Shown here one piece after another: positions 8,569 through 16,243 of a stretch of DNA of 19,091 nucleotides (within the stretch, counting starts at the first letter, position 1; each line of letters starts with the position of its first letter). The DNA lies in NCBI RefSeq assembly GCF_003438995.1, contig NZ_QSUN01000041.1, positions 1-19,091 on the forward strand, read 5' to 3'. Position numbers and translations under genes: made by a program. Origin of the DNA: Bacteroides sp. OM05-12. Its GTDB lineage: Bacteria; Bacteroidota; Bacteroidia; Bacteroidales; Bacteroidaceae. The notes below the pieces were generated by a model, which ran no database searches, was not told the DNA's origin, and worked only from the letters and a program-made list of their open reading frames with translations.

Positions 8569-8660
8569 TATCTGAAACTCTGTTGCAGAGATATTGATGA
8601 TTCTGTAAAAGCCTGTAACGACAGGTAGAAAAAAATAAACCTAAACCAATTTTGACTAGT
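8569..8660 (+). other. Spacer with two small hairpins, ansB to porin
   Basis: The 92-bp gap contains CTCTG-TTG-CAGAG (8578-8590), which can be extended by an AATAT/ATATT pair, and CCTGT-AACG-ACAGG (8612-8625) followed by a GTAGAAAAAAATAA stretch. Neither is followed by a T-run on the plus strand, so they look like attenuator, processing or RNA-stability hairpins rather than full terminators. No exact TAnnTTTG promoter was seen, so the porin is probably read from the dcuB operon. Confidence 0.4.
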
Positions 8661-9848
8661 ATGAGAAAACTAATGTTTCTTTTACTTCTAGTTGGACTAT
8701 TGCCTTATGCGAACGCCCAACAGAAAGTAGAGAAGAAGGGATTTATGGAAGATAAAACCCTTTTTGAGGAACTTACCAATATGAAAAAGAAAACGGATAA
8801 GTTCAACTTGTTTCTTAATATGCAAGGAAGCTTTGATTTGAATTTCCGTGACGGACTTGATAACGGTAGTTTTAAAATGCGTCAGTTGAGGATTGAAGCG
8901 AAAGGGCAGATCACTCCTTGGTTATCTTATCGTTATCGTCAGCGTTTGAACCGTTCTAATGACGGTAGTGGCATGATGGATAATGTGCCAACCTCTATCG
9001 ATTATGCAATGATAGGTGTGAAGCCGATAGAAGACTTGACTTTTAATATAGGAAAGCAGTGTGCTGCGTATGGTGGCATCGAATTCGATTTAAATCCGAT
9101 TGAGATTTATGAGTATAGTGATATGATTGACAATATGAGTAATTTTATGACCGGACTGAATACGATATATGATCTTACCCCGACACAGCAACTTCAACTC
9201 CAGATATTGAATAGTCGCAACGGTTCCATGGAAAGTACCTATGGCGTATCCCCGGATATACGTCCGTCGAAATTGCCGTTGGTATATACCTTGAATTGGA
9301 ATGGAAGCTTTAGCGATGTATTTAAAACCCGTTGGTCTGCTTCTGCCATGAGTGAGGCGAAAGATAAATGGCTGTATTATCTGGCTTTCGGTAATGAGTT
9401 GACTTTAGATAAGTTCAATATGTTTGTAGATGTGATGTACTCCAGTGAGGATATAGATAGGGAAGGCGTTATAACATCAATAGTACCTAAAGATATGCTG
9501 GGTAATGAAGAGACCGGTTACCATCATGCTTTTGATACCCGTTATCTTTCTTTGGTGGCAAAGCTGAATTATCGTTTTCTTCCGAAATGGAATGTATTTG
9601 TAAAAGGAATGTATGAAACTGCGTCCGTTGCAAAAGCAAACGAGGGAATTGAGAAAGGGAAATACCGTACATCATGGGGCTATCTTGCCGGAATAGAGTA
9701 TTATCCGATGAAGACAAATCTTCATTTTTTCCTCACTTATGTGGGCAGGTCCTATGATTTTACGAATAAAGCTGAGGCTTTTGGCTCATCAAACTATAAT
9801 ACGAACAGACTGTCGTTGGGATTCATCTATCAATTGCCTGTATTCTAG
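8661..9848 (+). CDS. Outer-membrane porin, phosphate-selective O/P-like
   Basis: 395 residues from the ATG at 8661; an in-frame TTG at 8652 would only add three residues before the signal peptide. The signal peptide MRKLMFLLLLVGLLPYANA is cleaved probably after residue 19. The mature part alternates polar and aromatic residues, with repeated strand-like motifs such as WLSYRYRQRLNR and LSLVAKLNYRFLPKWNVFVK, and ends in the C-terminal phenylalanine LPVF typical of BAM-assembled barrels. The overall look matches the phosphate-selective porin O/P family of Bacteroidota. Its position after ansB suggests passage of asparagine, aspartate or dicarboxylates rather than phosphate, but this is inferred from context only. 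A strong terminator follows. Confidence 0.8.
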   Translation: MRKLMFLLLLVGLLPYANAQQKVEKKGFMEDKTLFEELTNMKKKTDKFNLFLNMQGSFDLNFRDGLDNGSFKMRQLRIEAKGQITPWLSYRYRQRLNRSNDGSGMMDNVPTSIDYAMIGVKPIEDLTFNIGKQCAAYGGIEFDLNPIEIYEYSDMIDNMSNFMTGLNTIYDLTPTQQLQLQILNSRNGSMESTYGVSPDIRPSKLPLVYTLNWNGSFSDVFKTRWSASAMSEAKDKWLYYLAFGNELTLDKFNMFVDVMYSSEDIDREGVITSIVPKDMLGNEETGYHHAFDTRYLSLVAKLNYRFLPKWNVFVKGMYETASVAKANEGIEKGKYRTSWGYLAGIEYYPMKTNLHFFLTYVGRSYDFTNKAEAFGSSNYNTNRLSLGFIYQLPVF

Positions 9849-9870
9849 TAATATACGTGCCATATCCAAT

Positions 9871-9912
9871 AACGTCCTTACGAATTAAAAAAACGTAAGG
9901 ACGTTTGTTTTT
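9871..9912 (+). terminator. Intrinsic terminator after the porin gene
   Basis: AACGTCCTTACG (9871-9882) and CGTAAGGACGTT (9894-9905) form a perfect 12-bp stem with an A-rich 11-nt loop, followed by TGTTTTT. It closes the dcuB-ansB-porin operon and insulates the glycan locus downstream. Confidence 0.9.
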
Positions 9913-9916
9913 AATC

Positions 9917-9982
9917 GACCGTATGTTTAAATGCAAAGGACCGTATGTTTGAAGACAACGGACCGTATGTTTATAAAATGCC
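9917..9982 (+). repeat. Three direct repeats with an exact 22-bp period
   Basis: The 12-mer GACCGTATGTTT occurs at 9917-9928, 9939-9950 and 9961-9972, starting exactly 22 bp apart. The 10-nt remainders differ (AAATGCAAAG, GAAGACAACG, ATAAAATGCC). The array sits directly after the porin terminator and about 100 bp before the promoter of the glycan locus. A spacing near two helical turns would put the three sites on one face of the DNA, as expected of a cooperative operator or iteron, but a dispersed intergenic repeat family is equally possible. The repeats are plain in the sequence; the function is unknown. Confidence 0.9.
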
Positions 9983-10021
9983 ATCAGTGCGTCTCTTTTA
10001 TAATGTGGAATATTCTTGTCA

Positions 10022-10132
10022 TTCCCGTTTCTTTTGAAAAACTTTCTTCGTTTTTATCGTTATTTACGGAGTAATCTCTATCTTTGTGGGTATAGTAGAA
10101 CTTAAAGAAGGCATAAATGCAAGAAACGGGAA
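10022..10132. repeat. 12-bp inverted repeats enclosing promoter and start codon
   Basis: TTCCCGTTTCTT (10022-10033) and AAGAAACGGGAA (10121-10132) are perfect reverse complements with 87 bp between them. The enclosed segment contains the promoter element at 10079-10086, the ribosome-binding region and the ATG at 10117. The geometry recalls the invertible promoters of Bacteroides surface-polysaccharide loci, but known examples have longer repeats lying wholly upstream of the gene, and no invertase gene is in the window. Inversion here would remove both promoter and start codon. Confidence 0.5.
10079..10086 (+). promoter_or_regulatory. -7 element of the glycan locus promoter
   Basis: TATCTTTG is an exact match to TAnnTTTG, 30 nt before the ATG at 10117. 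AAAGAAGG at 10104-10111, a reasonable ribosome-binding site, lies between. No clear -33 TTTG was found at the expected distance. It is the first promoter after the porin terminator and so likely drives the sugar-synthesis and glycosyltransferase genes up to 15164. Confidence 0.7.
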
Positions 10133-11025
10133 ATATATCAGATCAACGAAAGGAGCGTTTCATCCAGCTTCCCAAGATAATAGACGATAGGGGAAATCTT
10201 TCGTTTATAGAAGAGAATTTCCATATTCCTTTTAAAATAGCCCGTACTTATTGGATATATGATGTTCCGGGTGGAGAAATTCGTGGGAGCCATGCTTTTC
10301 GTGAGCAAGAGGAATTTATTGTTGCACTCTCCGGTAGTTTTGATTTGGTATTGAATGATGGCAAGGAGACACGTCGTTATTCTCTGAACCGCTCCTATAT
10401 GGGAGTATATGTTCCTCGAATGACTTGGCGCACGATGGAAAACTTTTCAACCAATTCACTTTGCCTGGTTCTTTCCTCCATGCCGTATGATCCGAGTGAT
10501 TACATTTGGGATTACGACTCATTTATAAAGGAATTAAAAAGCAAAACGATACTTTCAGTTCGGCAGCAGACTGATATCAGTCCGTTATTATCGGCTTACA
10601 ATTCTCCGGTTACTACGGTATACAACTGCAATGTATTTGAGTTGCCGAAAGAACATAACCGTGCGGGAAACTTGACGGCACTGAATAACGGGGTGGAAGT
10701 CCCGTTTGATGTGAAAAGGATATATTATACTTATGATATCCCCTCCGGTGCTACACGTGGAGGACATGCACATCGCGGCCTTTGTCAATATCTGATTGCT
10801 GCAAGTAGTAGTTTTGATGTACTTTTGGATGATGGATGCAACAAAAAACTGATCCATCTGGATCGTCCGAATTTTGCTTTGCAGATCGTACCCGGTATTT
10901 GGCGTGAGTTATTAAACTTTTCGTCTGGGGCCATCTGTATGGTTCTTGCCTCAGAGAAATATGATGAATCGGATTATATCCGTGATTACCAAGACTTTTT
11001 ATCTTTTAAATCATGCAAATTGTAA
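10117..11025 (+). CDS. Tandem FdtA/WxcM-type dTDP-sugar 3,4-ketoisomerase
   Basis: 302 residues made of two copies of the FdtA-like cupin domain, each usually about 140 residues and standing alone. FdtA and QdtA convert dTDP-4-keto-6-deoxyglucose to the 3-keto sugar, the step before 3-amination. Copy 1 (about 14-140) has DDRGNLSFIEE, IRGSHAFREQEE (55-66) and YDPSDYIWDYDSFI. Copy 2 (about 165-302) has RAGNLTALNNG, TRGGHAHRGL (213-222) and YDESDYIRDYQDFL. The active-site HxH is intact in copy 2 (H217, H219) but is H59-A-F61 in copy 1, so copy 1 may be structural or have altered activity. The next gene starts 13 nt inside this one. Fuc3N versus Qui3N stereochemistry cannot be read from sequence. 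Confidence 0.85.
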   Translation: MQETGNISDQRKERFIQLPKIIDDRGNLSFIEENFHIPFKIARTYWIYDVPGGEIRGSHAFREQEEFIVALSGSFDLVLNDGKETRRYSLNRSYMGVYVPRMTWRTMENFSTNSLCLVLSSMPYDPSDYIWDYDSFIKELKSKTILSVRQQTDISPLLSAYNSPVTTVYNCNVFELPKEHNRAGNLTALNNGVEVPFDVKRIYYTYDIPSGATRGGHAHRGLCQYLIAASSSFDVLLDDGCNKKLIHLDRPNFALQIVPGIWRELLNFSSGAICMVLASEKYDESDYIRDYQDFLSFKSCKL

Positions 11026-11954
11026 GATATACGAAAGAATATAAGGATGCGTGGGATACTTTTGTAGATAAATCAAAGAATGGTACTTTTCTATTGAAAA
11101 GAAATTTTATGGAATACCATTCGGATAGATTTAGGGATTGCTCTTTTTTATTCTTTGAAGGGAATAAATTGCTGGCGCTTCTTCCGGCAAACATCAATGA
11201 AGATACTTATACGCTCTATTCCCATCAGGGGTTGACGTATGGGGGGCTGTTACTGTCACGGGAAATAATGGCGTGTCAGGTTTTGCAGCTGTTTGATGAA
11301 TTGTTGGCCTATTTGCACGAAAACCTTCAAGTGGAGAAACTGATTTATAAACCGATTCCCCATATTTACCATAACTATCCTTCGGAAGAGGACTTGTATG
11401 CATTGTTCCGTCATAAAGCTGTTTTGCAGCAAAGGTTACTTTCGTCTGTAATAGATAAAAAGGATGTTATACCTTTTAGCCGTATTCGTAAACGGCACAT
11501 TCGTAAAGCACAGGAGGCAGGAATGACGGTTTGCGGCTCGACGGACTTTACAGCTTTCTGGAAGATCTTGAATAATAGATTGTCCAGTAAGTATCATGTT
11601 AACTCGGTTCATACACAAAAAGAAATAGAATATCTGTACTCCCTGTTTCCGGAACAAATTCAATTATTTGAAGTTCGTATTGGAGAGGTGGTAGTGGGAG
11701 GTTGTGTCATTTTTATAATGAATGACCTGATACATATACAATATAGTTCGGCTACAGAAGAAGGTATGGAGCTTGGTGCCTTGGATTTACTTTTTTATCA
11801 TGTTACATACGAAGTATGTCCGGAGAAACGTTATATCGATATAGGGAACTCTAATGAACAAGGGGGATGGGTATTAAATGAAAACTTAATATTCAGGAAA
11901 GAAACTTGTGGGGCACGGGCGATTGTTTTTGATACTTATGAATTGAACTTATAA
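11013..11954 (+). CDS. FemAB/GNAT-like acyltransferase
   Basis: 313 residues, soluble, no signal peptide. The sequence resembles the FemAB-related GNAT group: an N-terminal half with [26 protein letters not shown], a basic [18 protein letters not shown] segment (about 156-173) and a second GNAT-like half with [28 protein letters not shown] (about 220-247). It lies between the ketoisomerase and aminotransferase genes with overlapping ends on both sides (13 nt and 1 nt). The likely role is to N-acylate the 3-amino sugar, the job FdtC or QdtC does elsewhere with an unrelated left-handed beta-helix enzyme. That role is inferred from position; other aminoacyl or acyl transfers are possible. Confidence 0.75.
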   Translation: MQIVRYTKEYKDAWDTFVDKSKNGTFLLKRNFMEYHSDRFRDCSFLFFEGNKLLALLPANINEDTYTLYSHQGLTYGGLLLSREIMACQVLQLFDELLAYLHENLQVEKLIYKPIPHIYHNYPSEEDLYALFRHKAVLQQRLLSSVIDKKDVIPFSRIRKRHIRKAQEAGMTVCGSTDFTAFWKILNNRLSSKYHVNSVHTQKEIEYLYSLFPEQIQLFEVRIGEVVVGGCVIFIMNDLIHIQYSSATEEGMELGALDLLFYHVTYEVCPEKRYIDIGNSNEQGGWVLNENLIFRKETCGARAIVFDTYELNL

Positions 11955-13057
11955 TGATTAAATTTCTGGATATAAAGCGGATTACGGATTCTTTTGAACC
12001 GGAGTTGTCACAGGAAGTACAGCGTGTGATAAGCTCCGGATGGTATCTCTTGGGAGAAGAAGTGAAGAAATTCGAGGATAATTTTGCTTCCTATTGTGGT
12101 ACATCATATTGTATCGGTGTAGCCAACGGACTGGATGCTTTGACCCTTATCCTGAGAGCTTATATAGAATTGGGTGTTATGAGTGAAAGAGATGAAGTGA
12201 TTGTTCCTGCCAATACATTTATCGCATCAATTTTAGCTATAAGCAATAACAATTTGACTCCGGTCCTTTGTGAGCCTTCATTAGATGATTATTTGATAGA
12301 CACTGCTAAAATAGAGTCTCTTGTAACAAAGCGTACAAAGGCTATTATGGTGGTACACCTTTATGGACAGACAGTGGATATGGATGAGGTGAATCGGATA
12401 GCGAACAAATATGGTTTGAAAGTTATTGAAGATTCAGCCCAAGCCCATGGTGCTGTTTATAAAGGCAGGAGAACCGGTAATTTAGGAGATGCATCCGGGT
12501 TTAGTTTTTATCCGGGAAAGAATATTGGCGCTTTAAGCAATGGTGGGGCAGTGACCACTAACGATAAAGCTTTGGCAGATACGATCAGGGTTATAGCAAA
12601 TTATGGAGCTTCTGAGAAATATATTAATTTATATAAAGGTACCAATAGCCGTTTAGATGAAATTCAATCGGCTATATTAAGTGTGAAGTTGAAACGTTTG
12701 GATATTGATAATGATAGAAGGAGGGCTATTGCAAAGAGTTATTTAAAAAACATATCTAATCCTGAAATCATATTACCGATAGTCAGAGATTGGGAGAGTA
12801 ATGTCTTTTATGTTTTCCCTATCCGTTGTAAGTATCGTGATGAACTGCAAAAATATCTGAGAGCACAGAACATCGAGACATTGATACATTATCCGATTCC
12901 TCCACACAAACAGGGAGCTTACAAAGAATGGAATAATAAATCTTATCCCATTACAGAACAAATACATGATGAAATATTAAGTTTGCCTGTTAGCCCGGTT
13001 ATGACGGATGAAGAAGTTGAGGTTGTGATGAATGCGGTAAATAAATTTAGTATGTAA
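11954..13057 (+). CDS. DegT/DnrJ/EryC1 PLP-dependent sugar aminotransferase
   Basis: 367 residues, the normal length of sugar aminotransferases such as FdtB, QdtB and DesV. The PLP lysine is K189 in [15 protein letters not shown]; the cofactor-nitrogen aspartate is D160 in [11 protein letters not shown] (157-167). [14 protein letters not shown] (28-41) and GVANGLDAL (55-63) are further family motifs. With the FdtA-like isomerase two genes upstream it most likely transfers an amino group to C3 of a dTDP-3-keto-6-deoxyhexose, making dTDP-3-amino-3,6-dideoxyhexose. The start codon shares one base with the previous stop (TAATG), so the three sugar genes are translationally coupled. dTDP-glucose synthesis genes (rmlA, rmlB) must be elsewhere. 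Confidence 0.92.
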   Translation: MIKFLDIKRITDSFEPELSQEVQRVISSGWYLLGEEVKKFEDNFASYCGTSYCIGVANGLDALTLILRAYIELGVMSERDEVIVPANTFIASILAISNNNLTPVLCEPSLDDYLIDTAKIESLVTKRTKAIMVVHLYGQTVDMDEVNRIANKYGLKVIEDSAQAHGAVYKGRRTGNLGDASGFSFYPGKNIGALSNGGAVTTNDKALADTIRVIANYGASEKYINLYKGTNSRLDEIQSAILSVKLKRLDIDNDRRRAIAKSYLKNISNPEIILPIVRDWESNVFYVFPIRCKYRDELQKYLRAQNIETLIHYPIPPHKQGAYKEWNNKSYPITEQIHDEILSLPVSPVMTDEEVEVVMNAVNKFSM

Positions 13058-13060
13058 GCA

Positions 13061-14263
13061 ATGAAAATATGTTATATTGTAGATAGTTCTGAGGAAAAAA
13101 AAATGGGACTTTTTTACGCTGTTCATAATAGGATAAAAAAGTTTCAAGAACATAATCACAATATAGAAGTATATTCTATAAGGAAATATCATTCTTCTTT
13201 GCTTCGATTTATAAGAACCTTGTTTAAAGTTGAGGTAAAGAAAAGAGGGAAAAAGGAATTTGTGTATGATAGTATTGTTTATCATAATATCTGGTACTGT
13301 GAAACTCTTATTTCCTATATATTAGAAAAACTTTCATATCCGGATTTGTTTTATTTGTTATATGTAAAAGGCTTTGTAAAGAACAGGAAAAAGGATTCTC
13401 CTGATTTAATAATTGCTCATTGGGGATTAGAATGTGGACTATTTGCAATGCAATTATCCAAACTTTTAAATAAACCATTTGCCGTTTGTTATCATGGCTC
13501 TGATATCCATTCATCACCTTTGTGCTGGAAGAAAACCCTGAAACGGGTAATGAAACAGGCTTCTGCTAATATTTTTGTTAGTCGATATTTATTAGGAATA
13601 GCACGGACTTTCTATCAAATTAATAATTCATATATTGTATGTAATGGCTTTGATCCTACTATTTTTTATCAGCGAACATTAGAAGAAAAGAAGCAGATTC
13701 GTGAAAACTTGAAAATATCAGGAAAAATAGTTGCTTTTTATGGAAATTTAGAAATAGTTAAGCGAGCAGATCTTTTGCCTTTTATATTCAGTGAGATAAT
13801 AAAAAAAGTAGAAAACGTTTCTTTTTGGATAGTAGGTGATGGCTCTTTGAGAAAACAAATAGAGATTGAGTGTAATGATAACTTGTTGAATGTAACCTTT
13901 TGGGGTAGGGTTTCAGCGATGAAAGTTGCTGAACTAATGAATGTATCAGATGTTTTAATTCTTCCAAGCAAAAAAGAGGGTTATCCGCTTGTTCTATTAG
14001 AAGCCTTAGCCTGTGGAACTGTTTGTGTATCGAATTCTGTGGGAGGAATTCCTGAAATATTATCTGATTCTTATTTAGTAGATGATCAAAAACTTAATTG
14101 GAAGGAGCTTTTTGTGCAAAAAGTTTGTGATGTCCTTTATGGTAGAGTAAATGTTGTAGAAAGTAAGACATTTAATACATGGGAAGATGTTTATCAACAA
14201 GAATATGTGTTATTCAATAAGATTATAAGAAATGAGGATCTCAATTGTTATTCCTGTTTATAA
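13061..14263 (+). CDS. Glycosyltransferase family 4-type (GT-B fold)
   Basis: 400 residues, probably a cytoplasmic, membrane-associated retaining glycosyltransferase adding one sugar to a lipid-linked oligosaccharide. The C-terminal donor-binding domain shows VAFYGNLEIVKRADLL (224-239), FWIVGDGSLRKQIE (255-268) and the E-x7-E motif SKKEGYPLVLLEALACG with E306 and E314. The N-terminal half has HWGLECGLFAMQLSKLLNKPF and YHGSDIHS (144-151). The N-terminal region contains an unusual lysine-rich stretch (55-65). It begins three nt after the aminotransferase stop and overlaps the next gene by 32 nt. The DNA is visibly more AT-rich from here on. Donor and acceptor cannot be assigned; its proximity to the amino-sugar genes makes that sugar one candidate. 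Confidence 0.9.
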   Translation: MKICYIVDSSEEKKMGLFYAVHNRIKKFQEHNHNIEVYSIRKYHSSLLRFIRTLFKVEVKKRGKKEFVYDSIVYHNIWYCETLISYILEKLSYPDLFYLLYVKGFVKNRKKDSPDLIIAHWGLECGLFAMQLSKLLNKPFAVCYHGSDIHSSPLCWKKTLKRVMKQASANIFVSRYLLGIARTFYQINNSYIVCNGFDPTIFYQRTLEEKKQIRENLKISGKIVAFYGNLEIVKRADLLPFIFSEIIKKVENVSFWIVGDGSLRKQIEIECNDNLLNVTFWGRVSAMKVAELMNVSDVLILPSKKEGYPLVLLEALACGTVCVSNSVGGIPEILSDSYLVDDQKLNWKELFVQKVCDVLYGRVNVVESKTFNTWEDVYQQEYVLFNKIIRNEDLNCYSCL

Positions 14264-15164
14264 TAGAAGTAATTTATTATTGCGTACTCTTGATACTATC
14301 TGGAGGCAGACTTATAGACCTTTGGAGTTGATTTTGGTTGATAATGGTTCTACTGACTTAACACTTCAAATTTGTAAAGATTATCAGGCAAAATATAACT
14401 CGGACGATTTTGTCATTACAGTTTGTCAGGAATTGAAAGCCGGTGCTAATGCAGCTCGTAATAAAGGGCTTAGTCTCGTGAAAAGTGATTATGTATCTTT
14501 TTATGATTCAGATGATGAAATGATGGAAAATCGTATGGAATTAATTGCAAATAAAATAAAAGAGACAAATGCTGATATTATAGCTACTATTAGCACGATT
14601 AGAAGAAATAAGGGTAGCTTTATTCGTAATAAATTATATTCTTGTACGGTAGAGGACCAAATATTGGTTGGTATGTTAAGTACGCAGGATATGGTTGTTC
14701 GTACTACTCTTGTTAAAAATGTTGGAGCTTGGGATGAAACAATTTTTCGTTGGCAAGATTGGGAATTGGGTATTCGTTTATTATTGCATTCACAAAAGCT
14801 CGTATGGGTTAAAGATATTTCACTGGATTATATAAATCAACATGAAAAGAGTATAACAGGCTTGAGCTTTTCTAATAGTTATGACTATTTGATACATGCA
14901 ATAGACAGGGCGACAATAGTCATTAAGAAAAGTAATTATGTAAAGAAGATTTCTTGTTTGGCATTGTTATATTATCGTAGGCTTTGGCTGGCAGGGTTGC
15001 TTTATCAGGAAAAACAATTTGCATTAAATCAGAAGTGCTTAAAGAGTGCTGAATATGAAAAACCTGCCTCTTTATGTCTGCGCATATTATTCCAACTACT
15101 TTATTTTTATATAAAGTGTGGTGGAAGAGGAGCATGGAAGCTTGTTAGGATTTTAGTGAAGTAA
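14232..15164 (+). CDS. Family 2 glycosyltransferase (GT-A fold)
   Basis: 310 residues. The N-terminal GT2 domain is clear: RISIVIPVYNRSNLLLRTLDTI (2-23), ELILVDNGSTD (32-42), GANAARNKGL (71-80) and the metal-binding DSDDE (92-96). WDETIFRWQDWELGIRLL (about 168-185) is the typical acceptor-side motif with the catalytic-base region. The last 70 or so residues are basic and hydrophobic and may associate with the membrane. The start lies 32 nt inside the preceding gene in another frame. The 3' end overlaps the end of the minus-strand glycosyltransferase by 12 nt, with no room for a terminator between them. Sugar specificity is unknown. Confidence 0.9.
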   Translation: MRISIVIPVYNRSNLLLRTLDTIWRQTYRPLELILVDNGSTDLTLQICKDYQAKYNSDDFVITVCQELKAGANAARNKGLSLVKSDYVSFYDSDDEMMENRMELIANKIKETNADIIATISTIRRNKGSFIRNKLYSCTVEDQILVGMLSTQDMVVRTTLVKNVGAWDETIFRWQDWELGIRLLLHSQKLVWVKDISLDYINQHEKSITGLSFSNSYDYLIHAIDRATIVIKKSNYVKKISCLALLYYRRLWLAGLLYQEKQFALNQKCLKSAEYEKPASLCLRILFQLLYFYIKCGGRGAWKLVRILVK

Positions 15165-16151
15165 ATGTGTTTTTATATATCTGAATAGTTTAGACAATAA
15201 TTTATTAGATGCTATTAATAAGTGAAATCTGACTTGTAATGTTGGACGGTAATTTGTTTTTTTGTATATGTCAATGATTTTGTTTTGTTCTTCTTTCAAA
15301 TTTAATATAGTTGTCAAAGATAATAGTGGAATATAATATATTGTCATAAACTCTTTGCATTTAGATACTTTAAATTTAAATTGATTCATAAGATTCATTC
15401 GTAGTAAGAATGCTCCATATGTATATGAAAATTGTTTGGTTAAATCTTTTTGTCTACTAATTGTATTTGGTATTATCCGATATGCTGTTGTTTCTATATC
15501 CTCATAATAAAAATCACCTTCTTTAAGAAGAAAGAAAGTTAACTGGAAATCCTCACAAGTATATATTGGATTTCTGAAATATTCAGTATGTTTATTATAA
15601 CTATTTAAGAACGCACTCATTCTGAAACAAGATGTGCCGACAAAGATAAATGGATGCTCATGCTGATTTAATAACTCATAAACATCATCTTGATAGGTTC
15701 TTATATGCTTTTGGGGCTTATTATTTAAAAATGTCTGTCTATTATGAATGAAAGTATTTGAATCTTGAAGATAATGAGAGTAATCAGTATAAGTGAGTGA
15801 AGCGTTAGGGTTATTTTCTAAGATTTCAACCTGCCGATGTAGTTTATATTCATCAGTCCAAAAATCGTCACCAGCACAGTCTGCAATATATTTGCCCTGA
15901 CAGAGTAGCAATGTGTCAAAATAATTATTTAATAGTCCTTTGTTCGTTTTATTAGCAATAACTCTAATATTATTAGGATATATTTTCTGATAGTGGTTAC
16001 ATATTTCCAATGTTTTATCAGATGAACAGTCTTCTCCTATTACGATTTCGAAAGGGAAATTGCACTTTTGATTGATTGCTCCTAAAATAGCTTGTTCGAT
16101 ATATTTTTCTTGATTATAAGTAATAATGAGAACGGATACTACTGGTTTCAT
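15153..16151 (-). CDS. Family 2 glycosyltransferase on the opposite strand
   Basis: 332 residues, the only minus-strand gene in the glycan locus. GT2 motifs: VVSVLIITYNQEKYIEQAI (4-22), EIVIGEDCSSDKT (35-47), NKGLLNNYFDTL (70-81) and the metal-binding region CAGDDFW (92-98), followed by KLHRQVEILENNPNASLTY. Enzymes of this shape often add galactose, GalNAc or related sugars, but no specificity can be given. It has its own exact TAnnTTTG element 20 nt upstream and converges with the plus-strand glycosyltransferase, their coding ends overlapping by 12 nt. Its orientation implies that it was inserted, or that it is expressed separately from the main operon. Confidence 0.92.
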   Translation of the reverse strand: MKPVVSVLIITYNQEKYIEQAILGAINQKCNFPFEIVIGEDCSSDKTLEICNHYQKIYPNNIRVIANKTNKGLLNNYFDTLLLCQGKYIADCAGDDFWTDEYKLHRQVEILENNPNASLTYTDYSHYLQDSNTFIHNRQTFLNNKPQKHIRTYQDDVYELLNQHEHPFIFVGTSCFRMSAFLNSYNKHTEYFRNPIYTCEDFQLTFFLLKEGDFYYEDIETTAYRIIPNTISRQKDLTKQFSYTYGAFLLRMNLMNQFKFKVSKCKEFMTIYYIPLLSLTTILNLKEEQNKIIDIYKKTNYRPTLQVRFHLLIASNKLLSKLFRYIKTHLLH

Positions 16152-16171
16152 TTTATAGTGAAATGTTTTTG

Positions 16172-16179
16172 CAAAAATA
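16172..16179 (-). promoter_or_regulatory. -7 element for the minus-strand glycosyltransferase
   Basis: CAAAAATA on the plus strand reads TATTTTTG on the minus strand, an exact TAnnTTTG match 20 nt before the start codon at 16151. The 92-bp gap between this gene and wzx thus carries back-to-back promoters. No -33 element is obvious, and the AT-rich context raises the odds of a chance match. Confidence 0.5.
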
Positions 16180-16219
16180 TAAAATAGGAATGATATCTTT
16201 TTAATATTCTGATAATAAT

Positions 16220-16227
16220 TATCTTTG
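16220..16227 (+). promoter_or_regulatory. -7 element for the wzx transcription unit
   Basis: TATCTTTG matches TAnnTTTG exactly and is identical to the elements at 148 and 10079. It lies 16 nt before the wzx ATG at 16244, which leaves a very short leader. Because the gene upstream is divergent, wzx needs its own promoter and this is the best candidate. Confidence 0.6.
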
Positions 16228-16243
16228 CATATTAATAATTTTA

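Noticed and set aside
8612..8640. Hairpin before the porin gene as an intrinsic terminator
   Set aside because: The stem is only 5 bp and is followed by an A-run rather than a T-run on the plus strand.
9849..10116. Possible CRISPR array suggested by the evenly spaced repeats
   Set aside because: The repeat core is only 12 bp with 10-nt filler and three copies, far from the repeat and spacer lengths of CRISPR, and no cas genes are present.
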